64,000 bases of DNA from DASRBN01 sp035294305 (GTDB lineage Bacteria > Chloroflexota > Ktedonobacteria > Ktedonobacterales > Ktedonobacteraceae). Position 1 is the stretch's first letter, and each line of letters starts with the position of its first letter. Positions 8,175-16,602 of the stretch are shown here, in pieces. Both the position numbers and the translations under genes were made by a program. The notes beneath the pieces are model-generated. The model saw nothing but the letters and a program-made list of their open reading frames with translations, was not told where the DNA came from and did not search any database. The stretch is taken from the NCBI GenBank assembly GCA_035294305.1, contig DATGLD010000019.1:1-64000 (forward strand). The letters are read 5' to 3'.

Positions 8175-9989
8175 ATGAACAAAACCCGCATTCGTGCCGC
8201 AGGCTACCCTCGTGTCTCTGACGAAGGTCTCGCTGATTCTAAAACCTTGGAGTCGCAAGAGAAGGAAATCCGCGAGTACATTGCGAAGATGAGGTATGAA
8301 CTGACTGAAGACCGCATGTACCCCGAAGCTAAGAGTGCCTACCTGGTACCGTTCCGCCAGCGGAAACGGTTTGTAGAGCTCTTAGAGGCCGCAAAACGCG
8401 GCGAGTTTGATGTGGTTGTTGTCACCGAGTACAATCGCCTGGATCGTCGCCAGGTGCAACAAGCAGTGATTATTGACATTCTGGAGAGCTACGGCGTTAA
8501 GGTCGAGTCTGTTACCGAGAAGTTTGATGACTCACCCATTGGCAACTTTATGCGCGCAGTCTATGCGTTTATTGCCGAGGTCGAGCGAGAGAAAACCCTG
8601 TATCGCACCAGCCGTGCGAAGAAACATCGCGCTCAAGAAAACCTCACCGGACAGGGAGAGCCGAGGTATGGCTACACCTATATCGACACAGACGACTATG
8701 AACGTGCCCGCTACCTCATTGATACGGAGGTCATTTACATGGATGCTGAAGGCATCCTCTGGACACGAGCAACTGTTGTTCGGTTCATCCACACCTCGAT
8801 TCAGCAAGGTAAAAGCCTGAGGAGTATTGCCATTACATTGACTGAGATGGGGATTCCATCCCCTCGCGGGAAATCATATTGGAGCGTGACAACCGTTGAC
8901 TACATTGCCAAAGATAAATGGTACACCGGTAAAGACCTCACAGTCTACTACTATGAACGTCACGGCAAGAAAGTCACCAAGCGGCCAACTGAGGAACAAA
9001 TCAAGCTACCGGATGGCATTGTGCCACCGATTATCACAGTCGAGTGCTATCAGGCGACCCAGGAGCAACTAGCACGAAACAAGCAGTTCTCCATGCGTAA
9101 TAACCAGCATCCCAAAGATACCGGTATTTTGCGCGGTGGTCTGTGCAAATGTGGCATCTGTGGCTATACCATGATTGTCAGTCATCCCATGCGCTCGTAT
9201 AAAGAGCAGACCAATATTCCTGTGCCGCCCAAATACGTCTGTGGCAGACGTGATGGGGTTGAGGATATTAAGCATCATCACTATGTGACCATCTTTGTTC
9301 ACTTGTTGGATAAACAGGCCTGGGAACTCGCTACGGCCTACATCCGCCAGCCGAATCTTATCAGAGAGCGCGTCGCGAAAATTATCGCGCAGCATAAACC
9401 GACTGACACACTTGAGGATGTGAAGGCCTCCATTGCTAACCTCAATCGAAAGATCAATAATCTCATCAGGCTGGCCGAGGATGTGACCGACGACAATGAA
9501 CTCACCAACATAAAAGGGAGAATGGTAGACCTCCAGAAGCAGAAGCGCGAATTGACGATCCTGCTGAACGAGGTGGCAGAAGAACAGGATTTACAGGAGG
9601 AGTTGGAAAGAGAGTTGCAACGCTTTGAGCAATGGACAGCAAAGGTGCGACCACTACTGGATGATCCAGATTTCAAGCCCTCCTATGAAGAGATGCAGAC
9701 AGCTTGCGTCATACTTGGTGTCACTGCGAAGGTCTTCCCGGATAAACCGGAATACCCAACACGTATTCAGCTTGAGGTTGCCCCGCCTAAATTGATGCAG
9801 ATTGTGTCCAAAACTTCTGGAAATACCTCAAATTGTTTAAACTCATGTTCTGGGGACATGTCCTGGAGGATGGCTACCTGCTCGACCTTGATGGCCCTAT
9901 TTCTCCTTTCGTCAATGCCACAACGCGCTACGGGCGGCAGTTCGCCGCCTTTTTACCGGCGCTCTTCCTCTGCGAACGCTGGCGCATGA
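8175..9989 (+). CDS. large serine recombinase (site-specific integrase)
   Basis: This enzyme probably inserts and excises the surrounding element. The resolvase catalytic domain comes first, with the nucleophile serine in GYPRVSDEG and conserved residues in VVVVTEYNRLDRR. A recombinase DNA-binding domain follows (PRYGYTYI and later residues), then a zinc ribbon (LCKCGICGYTM with a later Cys at YVCGRR), then a long coiled coil. The start at 8175 (MNKTRIRAAGYPRVS) puts the catalytic serine at the usual distance; an in-frame ATG at 8127 is an alternative. The normal C-terminus seems to end near APPKLMQIVSKTSG (about 9815). The last 50 or so residues are read out of frame from the adjoining DUF790 gene, which suggests that the gene's 3' end crosses the attachment junction. 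Confidence 0.85.
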   Translation: MNKTRIRAAGYPRVSDEGLADSKTLESQEKEIREYIAKMRYELTEDRMYPEAKSAYLVPFRQRKRFVELLEAAKRGEFDVVVVTEYNRLDRRQVQQAVIIDILESYGVKVESVTEKFDDSPIGNFMRAVYAFIAEVEREKTLYRTSRAKKHRAQENLTGQGEPRYGYTYIDTDDYERARYLIDTEVIYMDAEGILWTRATVVRFIHTSIQQGKSLRSIAITLTEMGIPSPRGKSYWSVTTVDYIAKDKWYTGKDLTVYYYERHGKKVTKRPTEEQIKLPDGIVPPIITVECYQATQEQLARNKQFSMRNNQHPKDTGILRGGLCKCGICGYTMIVSHPMRSYKEQTNIPVPPKYVCGRRDGVEDIKHHHYVTIFVHLLDKQAWELATAYIRQPNLIRERVAKIIAQHKPTDTLEDVKASIANLNRKINNLIRLAEDVTDDNELTNIKGRMVDLQKQKRELTILLNEVAEEQDLQEELERELQRFEQWTAKVRPLLDDPDFKPSYEEMQTACVILGVTAKVFPDKPEYPTRIQLEVAPPKLMQIVSKTSGNTSNCLNSCSGDMSWRMATCSTLMALFLLSSMPQRATGGSSPPFYRRSSSANAGA

Positions 9990-10543
9990 CTGCTACAATA
10001 ATCGCTCCGCAGACAGGCGCTATGGCAACCTACCGACTCGATTATACGATGCCTTTTCAGAGCCATTTCAAACAGAGCGGCCTCTTCGACAGCCGCCTGG
10101 AGGCCGACTTCGCCGGCGAATTTGAGCAAAAGATGGGCGACAAACGCGGCCACTGGCTACTGAGGCGTGAAAGCGAAGTCCTGTTGCTTGACGATACGGT
10201 GATGATCCCAGATTTTACGCTGGTTGACGAGGAGGATGAAACGCGCAAGATTCTTATCGAACTCGTAGGCTTCTGGCATCCCGAATACCTGCGGCGCAAA
10301 GTGGAAAAAGTCCGCGCCGCGCATTGCCAACATCTCTTGCTGCTCGTCTACCGTGGCTTGAATATCGCCGGCGATGTGTTTCAAGATACCGCCAGTGAAG
10401 TCATCTTCTTCGCGCAAAAGCCGGTGCTGAAAGAGGTGATGGAGCAGGTCGAGGAGATGGCCGGACGGATTTATGGGCCACGGAAGAAGGATGATAATAA
10501 AGGCGGAAAGAAAGGAAGTAAGAAACAGAAGGATGGTTTGTGA
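9815..10543 (+). pseudogene. DUF790 family (Bax1-like nuclease) gene, 5' part missing
   Basis: About 240 residues correspond to the later part of a DUF790 protein: YLLDLDGPISPF resembles the conserved ...LDGP-x-SLF segment, followed by a PD-(D/E)XK-like nuclease core (VMIPDFTLVDE and ILIELVGFWHPEYL, then K in LRRKVEKV). In this family, known from Bax1, the partner of the XPB helicase, the protein is a DNA nuclease. The N-terminal half and the true start are absent; the homology begins in the frame FWKYLKLFKLMFWGH exactly where the serine recombinase ends. The gene was therefore probably split by insertion of the element, and the missing half should lie left of the window. The C-terminus is a lysine-rich tail. 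Confidence 0.65.
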
Positions 10544-10565
10544 CGCTTTTTTGAGCGTCGTAACC
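10535..10565 (+). terminator. hairpin between DUF790 remnant and lipoprotein gene
   Basis: GACGCT (10542-10547) pairs with AGCGTC (10554-10559) around a T-rich loop, and flanking GGTT/AACC can add to the stem. It overlaps the stop codon of the DUF790 frame and lies between convergent genes. Confidence 0.45.
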
Positions 10566-10617
10566 CAATTTTTGTTCCGCGTTATCGCCTGTCTTTTCTT
10601 GCCTGGCAAAGCCTGTC

Positions 10618-11169
10618 TCAATCCCGTTGACTCACTCGCATCCAGGTATGGCTGGCCAGCACGATGTGGCGCGGCAGGCATAAATCTCCTGTGGTCTGAA
10701 GCAGCAGCGTATTTCCCTGTAACTGCCAGGTGTAGGTCGCGAATTGCGCGTTTGACCCGTAGAGGGGTACATAATATTCCAGACACTTCGAATCGGTCAG
10801 CAGCATAACCCGGTTACCGTCGATCTTAAACATGCCGGTGCCTATATATTGACGCCCATACTCGTTGTTGTCCTGCGCGATCCAGATACCATCGCTGCGA
10901 AACGTCAAATACCACATCCCCGGAATGGCCATACCTCCGGCATTTCCTTGCATATAGCCAGTGTTGAGTTCAGGATGGCCCGCTACGTCTTTTGAGGTGA
11001 CGGTTGTCGTATAGGTCCCGATCAAGGGAGAGGAGATGTTGGGGGTAGGTGTGGGAGTGGGCAGAAGCGCCGTATTCCTCTTCGGACCGGAAGATGGCCC
11101 TGATTGAAAGCAGCCGGCCAGCATTACCGCTAACAATATTGGCAGGAAGATGCGGGGGATTTTTTTCAT
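10618..11169 (-). CDS. predicted lipoprotein
   Basis: A 183-residue secreted protein starting at ATG 11169 (MKKIPRIFLPILLAVMLAGC). The signal peptide ends in a lipobox LAGC, so the cysteine near residue 20 should be lipidated. A short proline/threonine linker (LLPTPTPTPN) leads to a beta-rich domain of about 130 residues with several W, G and Y residues (MWYLTFRSDGIWIAQ), resembling lipocalin-like or stress-response lipoproteins, though I cannot name the family. It is convergent with the DUF790 remnant. A longer start at 11193 would add eight residues before the signal peptide and is less likely. Confidence 0.75.
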   Translation of the reverse strand: MKKIPRIFLPILLAVMLAGCFQSGPSSGPKRNTALLPTPTPTPNISSPLIGTYTTTVTSKDVAGHPELNTGYMQGNAGGMAIPGMWYLTFRSDGIWIAQDNNEYGRQYIGTGMFKIDGNRVMLLTDSKCLEYYVPLYGSNAQFATYTWQLQGNTLLLQTTGDLCLPRHIVLASHTWMRVSQRD

Positions 11170-11404
11170 CGCGATCACCTCGAAGATGGGCAATAGACAA
11201 CGCTTACCTCTTTACCCTTTCTTACGCACTACTGCCCTTAAGTATAACACTTCTGCTTGTTTCTCCTCAAAATCTCCCTTACTGAGGGATTCTGAGCGCA
11301 GCGAAGAATCTACTCCGTGTATTGAGAGACCTTTTAGCGCCGGATTCGTAGTTGTAGTGTGAAGAAAAGTCGAACACAGCTCCATTTTTCAGGAGAATAA
11401 GCAT

Positions 11405-11824
11405 ATGGAAACACGTTTCTACCAAACACGATCTCTTAACCTACCCGGTATTGCTCAGGCGCTCGTTCAAGAATACCTGGCTCAGGGATACGAAGCGCAG
11501 CAATTTGGCAATCCCGAATATATGACGGTTCAGCTAAGGAAAGAAAGTACCTTGCGTTCTATCGTCGGCTTTAATAAAGCGCTCGGTATCACTTTACAGT
11601 ATTCCAACGATGGGACGCTTGTGCGCGTTGGGGCGCAGGACTGGGTAGACCAGATAGCAGTGGGCGCTGTCGGCCTTGTGCTGCATCCACTGTTGATCAC
11701 CGCTGCTGTCGGAGCATTCTCACAATACAGCGTCGTGCATGATATACTCAATTCGATTGATCGGCTGGTTCGTCAGCAGCAACCTGCTGTGCAGATGGAT
11801 GTTCCACCGACAAGTTTATCGTAA
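11405..11824 (+). CDS. conserved hypothetical protein
   Basis: 139 residues with a good start (AGGAG before ATG). The N-terminal half is mixed alpha/beta (RSLNLPGIAQALVQEYLAQG); a hydrophobic stretch (IAVGAVGLVLHPLLITAAVGAF, about residues 83-104, quoted in part: GAVGLVLHPLLITAAVGAF) could be a membrane helix or hairpin; the end is polar. The pattern resembles short membrane-associated proteins of unknown function. No pathway is suggested by the neighbours, which are a lipoprotein and a sulfotransferase, both on the other strand. Confidence 0.6.
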   Translation: METRFYQTRSLNLPGIAQALVQEYLAQGYEAQQFGNPEYMTVQLRKESTLRSIVGFNKALGITLQYSNDGTLVRVGAQDWVDQIAVGAVGLVLHPLLITAAVGAFSQYSVVHDILNSIDRLVRQQQPAVQMDVPPTSLS

Positions 11825-11868
11825 GAGCGAGGCTATAGGAGTTCGCAGGAAACTTCCAGGAGAGAAAA

Positions 11869-11907
11869 CAAGATGACCACAAGAGTACATCCCTTGCGGT
11901 CATCTTG
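11869..11907 (+). terminator. bidirectional hairpin between convergent genes
   Basis: CAAGATGACC (11869-11878) pairs perfectly with GGTCATCTTG (11898-11907). It is preceded by GAGAAAA and followed by TTCTCTT, which can extend the stem. It lies between the stop codons of the hypothetical gene and the sulfotransferase. Confidence 0.6.
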
Positions 11908-11929
11908 CTCCGGTTCTCTTCAAGTTGTT

Positions 11930-12775
11930 TTACACGACCGAATCCACGCGTTTGAGGGCGTAGTAGCGCTGCACCCATTCCTCAGACAGCCCATCCGCCT
12001 GCCGCTTCATGCGCCGCTCACCAAAAACAATACGTTCACCTAAGGGAATATGCAGGTAGCGCAAAATGTTCAATGCTGTCTCTTCATATGAGCCGGCCAG
12101 TTCCTCATAAATCACTGTATATGGTCGCACACCGCATTCGGCGAAGTACTGCTGCCAGGCTTCATCATGGGCATTGATGCGCCGCACTAAATGATCAATC
12201 GCCTCAAAGTTGAACACCAGCTCGTTATGATGGTACCTGTCTGCCAGTGCATCTTGCCCATCGTGTTTCCATGTCCAGGTTTGAATGGCTTTCCATAGCG
12301 AGACTGCCTGCCGCGCCTTGTCGCGCCTCGTCACCCAGATGTAATGCAGGTCAGGAAAAATCGCATGCAGTATATCCGGTATGGCCATGTGACGATAGGC
12401 CGGAATTTGCCGCACGTTCTCGATAAAATCACCGCAGTATCCCCACATCATCTTCGCGCCAAAAACACCATTGGAGGTAGTTCCCTCCTCAAGCACGCGC
12501 GCAAGATACTGCGCGTAACCGGGACCATCCCAGAATGTAGGCTGGCCATACTCATCATCCAGGCGTGAGTAATTCCCGAGTAGTTCGAGAATAGCGGTAT
12601 TTTCTATGTCCTCGAAGTACTCCCGAGGGCGGCGGGGAAGTCCTGTTTTCTTCAGCGCCTCGAAGTACTCTTTCGGATGCCCGGCCAGGCCGGTATTGTC
12701 CAACGCCTCGCACAGTAGAGTACTTCCACTGCGAGGGGTGGCACAGATAAGGTAAGACGTGTTTGGCTTTGGCAC
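11930..12775 (-). CDS. Stf0-type sulfotransferase, copy A
   Basis: This 281-residue enzyme should move a sulfuryl group from PAPS to a sugar or lipid acceptor; Stf0 of mycobacteria sulfates trehalose. The PAPS 5'-phosphosulfate loop is seen at the N-terminus (YLICATPRSGSTLLCEAL, residues about 7-24). The 3'-phosphate binding region is HYIWVTRRDKARQAVSLWKA. The Stf0 signature GAKMMWGY follows TTSNGVF, and VIYEELAGSYE appears near the end. It is a paralog of the protein at 16691-17518, and both genes share a promoter-like upstream block. Neighbouring sulfatase and sulfite oxidase genes suggest sulfur ester turnover. The acceptor cannot be read from the sequence. Confidence 0.85.
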   Translation of the reverse strand: MPKPNTSYLICATPRSGSTLLCEALDNTGLAGHPKEYFEALKKTGLPRRPREYFEDIENTAILELLGNYSRLDDEYGQPTFWDGPGYAQYLARVLEEGTTSNGVFGAKMMWGYCGDFIENVRQIPAYRHMAIPDILHAIFPDLHYIWVTRRDKARQAVSLWKAIQTWTWKHDGQDALADRYHHNELVFNFEAIDHLVRRINAHDEAWQQYFAECGVRPYTVIYEELAGSYEETALNILRYLHIPLGERIVFGERRMKRQADGLSEEWVQRYYALKRVDSVV

Positions 12776-12818
12776 CTTGTACTCCTCTCATTTTCCTATC
12801 TGAAACGTCTGTAAATGA

Positions 12819-12847
12819 ACAATAGCATATTTTCATCATTCTTTCAA
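12819..12847 (-). promoter_or_regulatory. promoter of sulfotransferase copy A
   Basis: On the minus strand TTGAAA (12847-12842) and TATTGT (12824-12819) are 17 bases apart. The surrounding block 12820-12863 matches 17612-17655, upstream of the paralogous gene, at 37 of 44 positions. Confidence 0.55.
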
Positions 12848-12885
12848 GTTATCTATATCATTCATTTATGTTATAATAATAGGTA

Positions 12886-13019
12886 GGTCTGGCGCATCGC
12901 GCACTAGACCGGTATGTTATGCTGTAGCTATGACACGATTTTGGGGTTAGAGTAGGTTCCATCAACTAGTAGGAGTGATGGGCGGACGAGTTTCCCCTAC
13001 CATCCGTCATCGTAACCCC
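12886..13019 (+). ncRNA. candidate structured leader of the sulfatase gene
   Basis: The leader contains several nested pairings. GGTCT with inner GCGC near 12886-12911 forms a hairpin. GGGGTTA (12943-12949) pairs with TAACCCC (13013-13019) as a closing helix. Inside it GATG (12977-12980) pairs with CATC (13008-13011) and CGGA (12983-12986) with TCCG (13003-13006). Two copies of GTAGG (12952-12956, 12969-12973) could pair with CCTAC (12996-13000). This resembles a multi-helix regulatory RNA, but it matches no riboswitch class that I can name. Confidence 0.3.
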
Positions 13020-13084
13020 CGCCCCTACTGTGGCAGCTGTTGTTGGTGGATTCGCCGTAGTAGTTGAAAGAAGAGTACATACTT

Positions 13085-14389
13085 ATGCAAGAACATTATC
13101 CAAACATCCTCTATCTTCACTCTCATGATACCGGGCGCTATGTTCAACCTTATGGATTTGCTATCCCAACGCCCAACATTCAACGTCTTGCTGAGCAGGG
13201 AATCTTATTCCGTAAGGCGTTTTGTGTTGCTCCAACATGCTCCGGCAGCCGCGCAAGCCTGTTGACCGGCCAGTTTGCGCATACCAATGGTATGCTCGGA
13301 CTGGCCCACCGGGGTTTCTCTTTGCGCAATTATCGTCATCATATTGTCCATACGTTGCGTAAAGTGGGCTATTATTCCGTCTTAATCGGCGAGCAGCATA
13401 TCTCGAAGGAGCCTGATATCATCGGCTATGATCGGGTGTTCAAGATTGAAACCAATCATGTGGCATCAATCGCGCCCATCGCCGTTGATATCCTGCGCAA
13501 TGGGCCACGACAGCCCTTTTTTCTCTCCGTGGGATTTTTCGAAACGCATCGCGAGTTTTTTGAGCCTGTCTCGCCGCAGGAAGCCAATTACTGTTTGCCA
13601 CCGCCAACCTTGCCCGATATACCTGAGACGCGCCTGGACATGGCAGCGTTCAAGGCGAGCGCGCAATCCCTCGATAAGGGCGTAGGCGCTGTTCTGAACG
13701 CCCTTGAGGCCGGTGGGCTTGCTGAAAACACGCTGGTCATCTGCACAACCGATCATGGGTTGGCTTTCCCAAGAATGAAGACCAATCTGACCGATCATGG
13801 TATTGGTGTGATGCTCATACTGCGCGGGCCGGGTGGTTTTTTCGGCGGCAAAGTCTGCGACGCCATGGTTTCGCAGATCGACCTCTTCCCCACCGTCTGT
13901 GATCTGCTGCAAATTGAGCGACCGGAATGGCTGCAAGGCAAATCGCTGATGCCCCTCATTCAGGGCAAGACGCAGCGCGTCAACGAGCAGATTTTCGCCG
14001 AGACGACCTACCACGCCGCCTACGAGCCGCAGCGAGCCGTGCGCACTGAACGCTGGAAGTACATCCGGCGCTTCGGCGACCGTCTGACGCCTGTGTTGCC
14101 CAATACAGACGACAGCCCCAGTAAGAGGTTGCTGCTGCGCTACGGCTGGAAGGACCGGCCCATCGCGCAGGAGCAACTCTACGATCTGATCTTCGATCCC
14201 GGCGAGGCTTGCAATGTAGCGAATGATCCGGGGCTGGCCCCGGTTCTGGATGAGATGCGCAGCCGGTTGGAGCAGTGGATGAGCAGTACCGATGATCCGC
14301 TCTTACATGGGCCTGTCCCTGCTCCCGCTGGCGCCGAATTCAACGACCCGGATCAACTATCACCGTATGAGCCAATGTATAGGGTGTAG
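13085..14389 (+). CDS. sulfatase family hydrolase
   Basis: A 434-residue enzyme of the alkaline phosphatase superfamily that should hydrolyse sulfate (or phosphonate) esters. The formylglycine position is Cys52 in TCSGSRASLLTG; the usual C-x-P/A-x-R motif has G at its third position here, so whether it is matured normally is uncertain. Metal ligands are suggested by LHSHDTG near residue 15 and CTTDHG near residue 225. The C-terminal part holds RTERWKYIRR and YDLIFDPGEACNVAND, typical of sulfatases such as heparan N-sulfatase. No signal peptide is seen, so it is probably cytoplasmic. ATG 13085 follows GAAAGAAGAG; the longer TTG start at 13064 is less likely. Confidence 0.85.
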   Translation: MQEHYPNILYLHSHDTGRYVQPYGFAIPTPNIQRLAEQGILFRKAFCVAPTCSGSRASLLTGQFAHTNGMLGLAHRGFSLRNYRHHIVHTLRKVGYYSVLIGEQHISKEPDIIGYDRVFKIETNHVASIAPIAVDILRNGPRQPFFLSVGFFETHREFFEPVSPQEANYCLPPPTLPDIPETRLDMAAFKASAQSLDKGVGAVLNALEAGGLAENTLVICTTDHGLAFPRMKTNLTDHGIGVMLILRGPGGFFGGKVCDAMVSQIDLFPTVCDLLQIERPEWLQGKSLMPLIQGKTQRVNEQIFAETTYHAAYEPQRAVRTERWKYIRRFGDRLTPVLPNTDDSPSKRLLLRYGWKDRPIAQEQLYDLIFDPGEACNVANDPGLAPVLDEMRSRLEQWMSSTDDPLLHGPVPAPAGAEFNDPDQLSPYEPMYRV

Positions 14390-14435
14390 TAGAGGCAGCG
14401 CCCGGCGTGGTTCAAGCCTCTACTTTACAATGCAA

Positions 14436-14484
14436 AGCCCGCTCCTATGAAGTGCCCCTCGTAGGCACTTCATAGGAGCGGGCT
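14436..14484. terminator. perfect 21-bp hairpin between convergent genes
   Basis: Bases 14436-14456 (AGCCCGCTCCTATG...) are the exact reverse complement of 14464-14484, with a 7-base loop. It sits between the sulfatase stop and the stop of the minus-strand hypothetical gene, overlapping the latter's last base. It can stop transcription from both sides, but there is no T run, and it may instead be a mobile palindrome. Confidence 0.6.
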
Positions 14485-15320
14485 CAAGGAGATGACGGGC
14501 GTATTTTGCTTTGTTCCCGTCTACCACCTGCGCAGGCGGCCTGATGAACTTTTCCACCCGAATCGGGCAAGACCTTCTTCCTGTAGGGACAGCGACTCGT
14601 CCCTGTCCACTTCAGGCGCTTAGGATCGCCACCAGGCGCTGTCATATGTGAGGTACGAGGACAGGGACGAGCGGCTGTCCCTACACCATCGTAGATACAC
14701 TCCCAAATTGTTGGCCTCGTCTGTGGTTCCTCAAAAAAGTAGTATCTTGTCTTTTGCAACAGCATCTCGGTATGATCGAGTCCTTGCGGCATGATGCCAT
14801 GATGCAGGCGTATCCACTCATAATAGGCCTCCGACAGGCTATAGGCCGCGTAGCGATGGATAGGCGTGTCCCTGATATGCATCTTCGCCTCCACATCGCT
14901 TAAGAGCACCAGGTTGCACCAATCTCCATTGCGCAATTCCAGCGAGGAATAACTGATTATGCCCGGCGCATTCACCAACTCTACCAGCAATTGCCTGTCG
15001 ATATCCTCGATCTGATCAGCAATCGAGTCTTGCAATGCCTTTCTTTTGCGACTGATAAAACCAACGAACATAAGCGTATCTCTCAGCACCAGTTCCTGCT
15101 GTTTGTAAATCGCTATACGGTGCATGCGTCCGTACCGTTCCTGTAAGCGGTACAATAATGGTTGCGATGCGGGAACCTGCTCGTCTAGCTGGCGGACCGT
15201 CAAATGGAGCCTGCGCGCCATATAACGCAGCACGACCAGATCTAACTTGCCTTTCTGGATATCAACGTTACCGGCATCGTTTCTCAGACCTTCTTGAGCG
15301 AGCAGGCGAAAGCGTTGCAT
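14484..15320 (-). CDS. hypothetical protein with repeat-derived C-terminus
   Basis: 278 residues, start ATG 15320 with GGGAGA upstream, 27 bases after the sulfite oxidase stop and so probably in its operon. Residues 1-210 look like a folded, mostly helical cytoplasmic protein (LRYMARRLHLTVRQLDEQVP, later LSEAYYEWIRLHHGIMPQGL) without a known family. The last about 65 residues are low-quality sequence (RPCPRTSHMTAPGGDPKRL) that is translated from an inverted-repeat element at 14583-14684, so the natural stop has probably been lost. The middle has a stretch of possible strands around GIISYSSLELRNGDWCNLVL. Confidence 0.55.
   Translation of the reverse strand: MQRFRLLAQEGLRNDAGNVDIQKGKLDLVVLRYMARRLHLTVRQLDEQVPASQPLLYRLQERYGRMHRIAIYKQQELVLRDTLMFVGFISRKRKALQDSIADQIEDIDRQLLVELVNAPGIISYSSLELRNGDWCNLVLLSDVEAKMHIRDTPIHRYAAYSLSEAYYEWIRLHHGIMPQGLDHTEMLLQKTRYYFFEEPQTRPTIWECIYDGVGTAARPCPRTSHMTAPGGDPKRLKWTGTSRCPYRKKVLPDSGGKVHQAACAGGRREQSKIRPSSP
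14583..14684. repeat. REP/MITE-like inverted repeat inside a coding frame
   Basis: The left arm GTAGGGACAGCGACTCGTCC... (14583-14608) matches the reverse complement of the right arm (14659-14684) at 24 of 26 positions. The GTAGGGAC ends recall the GTAGGGG boxes at the stops of atpH and atpG, so it probably belongs to a dispersed family. Confidence 0.65.
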
Positions 15321-15347
15321 GTATTTATCTCCCTTTCTCTTTCTATG

Positions 15348-16463
15348 CTAGAATACAGACACGTGTACGCGGTGCCAGGCATTGTTCATATATCCCTTGA
15401 AGTTCCACACCTCGCGCAGATTGGCAGGCTGCGTGCGTCCTCTCGAATCCGAGGCCCGCGCAACAATCTCATAACAACCAGGCTCCAGTTGAAAAGAAGC
15501 TTCCCAGAAGCACCATGTCCATGGATGCGGCCTTTCCAGCAACTTTGCCTCCCGCCACGTCGCGCCACCATTGAGCGAAAGCTCAACTGTTTCGATGTGC
15601 GCCCCCTCGCCCGTAATCGCGTATCCCTGGATCGTCAGAGGCCCTGCGGGAAGCACTTCAGATGCGCGAGGCCGGCAGATAACGGTATTGATCGCCAGGT
15701 CAGACAGCACCTTTCCTTCATCCCAATTCGCATCTTCGACTTGTGTATCAGGTGGAAAGAGCTTGTAAGCGTGGCGTTGAAAATAATTGCTGGAAGGAGA
15801 AGCTTGCAGGCGAATATTGCCCAGCCACTTCACGCTGCGTGCGCCAATATAGCCGGGCACCACAACGCGCAGTGGAAAACCATGCTCCCGTGTCAATGGC
15901 TCGCCATTCATCTCATAGGCCAGCAGCACTTCTCCAGATAGCGCCTTCTCGAGAGGAATAGAAGCGCCAAACCCAAATCGCTCTCCGCCCTTTTCAATCT
16001 CATCGAGACCCAGAAATGCTACGTGCTTCACGCCGGGTCCTATACCCGCCGCCAGCAGCACCTCGCGCAAAGGCACGCCTCGCCATTCAGCAGTGCTAAT
16101 TGCATCGGCGTCCCATGCAACCTCTCCCCGGATTGGTTGAACAACAGCAAGTTCGTTACGCCGGTGCCCCGCGCATTGTAGCGTAGCCACAACGCTAGAA
16201 CTGGCAAATTCAATCTGTAAGTCATCAAGAGACAACTCCAATGGAACCTTTACCCTCCCGCCCACGGATAGGCGATACGTTTCCACATCCACATCTGGAA
16301 TAGAGCCATGATTGCGGATGAAAAAGCGTTTCTGCGACGTGATAAATTCCTCACGCGCTACTTCAGGCGCAATCCCGGCATTGAGTGGATGTAACGAATG
16401 TAAAACCATCTCCGCCTGCTCGATTGTTACGCCCGCTTCAAGCGATTCTTGCGTGACCGACAT
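15348..16463 (-). CDS. sulfite oxidase-type molybdenum enzyme
   Basis: 371 residues with the architecture of sulfite oxidase/SoxC-like oxidoreductases: a molybdopterin-binding domain (residues about 40-245) followed by the Mo-co dimerisation domain with an immunoglobulin-like fold (about 255-370). The molybdenum-ligand cysteine is Cys97 in LQCAGHRR. Cofactor contacts are suggested by RNHGSIPDVD and by GFPLRVVVPGYIGARSVKWL. There is no Tat signal and no heme domain, so it is probably cytoplasmic and uses a separate acceptor. It could oxidise sulfite released by desulfonation, in line with the sulfatase and sulfotransferases nearby. GGAAGGAG precedes the ATG. The two GTAAC palindromes upstream suggest control by a dimeric repressor. 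Confidence 0.88.
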   Translation of the reverse strand: MSVTQESLEAGVTIEQAEMVLHSLHPLNAGIAPEVAREEFITSQKRFFIRNHGSIPDVDVETYRLSVGGRVKVPLELSLDDLQIEFASSSVVATLQCAGHRRNELAVVQPIRGEVAWDADAISTAEWRGVPLREVLLAAGIGPGVKHVAFLGLDEIEKGGERFGFGASIPLEKALSGEVLLAYEMNGEPLTREHGFPLRVVVPGYIGARSVKWLGNIRLQASPSSNYFQRHAYKLFPPDTQVEDANWDEGKVLSDLAINTVICRPRASEVLPAGPLTIQGYAITGEGAHIETVELSLNGGATWREAKLLERPHPWTWCFWEASFQLEPGCYEIVARASDSRGRTQPANLREVWNFKGYMNNAWHRVHVSVF

Positions 16464-16490
16464 GGATTTCTCCTTCCTGCTATAATTTAT

Positions 16491-16504
16491 GTAACTAATG
16501 TTAC
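16491..16504. promoter_or_regulatory. operator-like palindrome, proximal
   Basis: GTAAC-TAAT-GTTAC lies 28 bases upstream of the sulfite oxidase start, in the position expected for a repressor covering the promoter. It has the same half-sites and spacing as the distal palindrome at 16607-16620. Confidence 0.5.
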
Positions 16505-16602
16505 GAAATATACTATGAGAGAGACAAAAATAGCCGAGAACAATTTCTTCGGATATCCTTTACGAGGGGATTCTTCGAAGGAAGAGATACTCCCCTTTCA
16601 AT

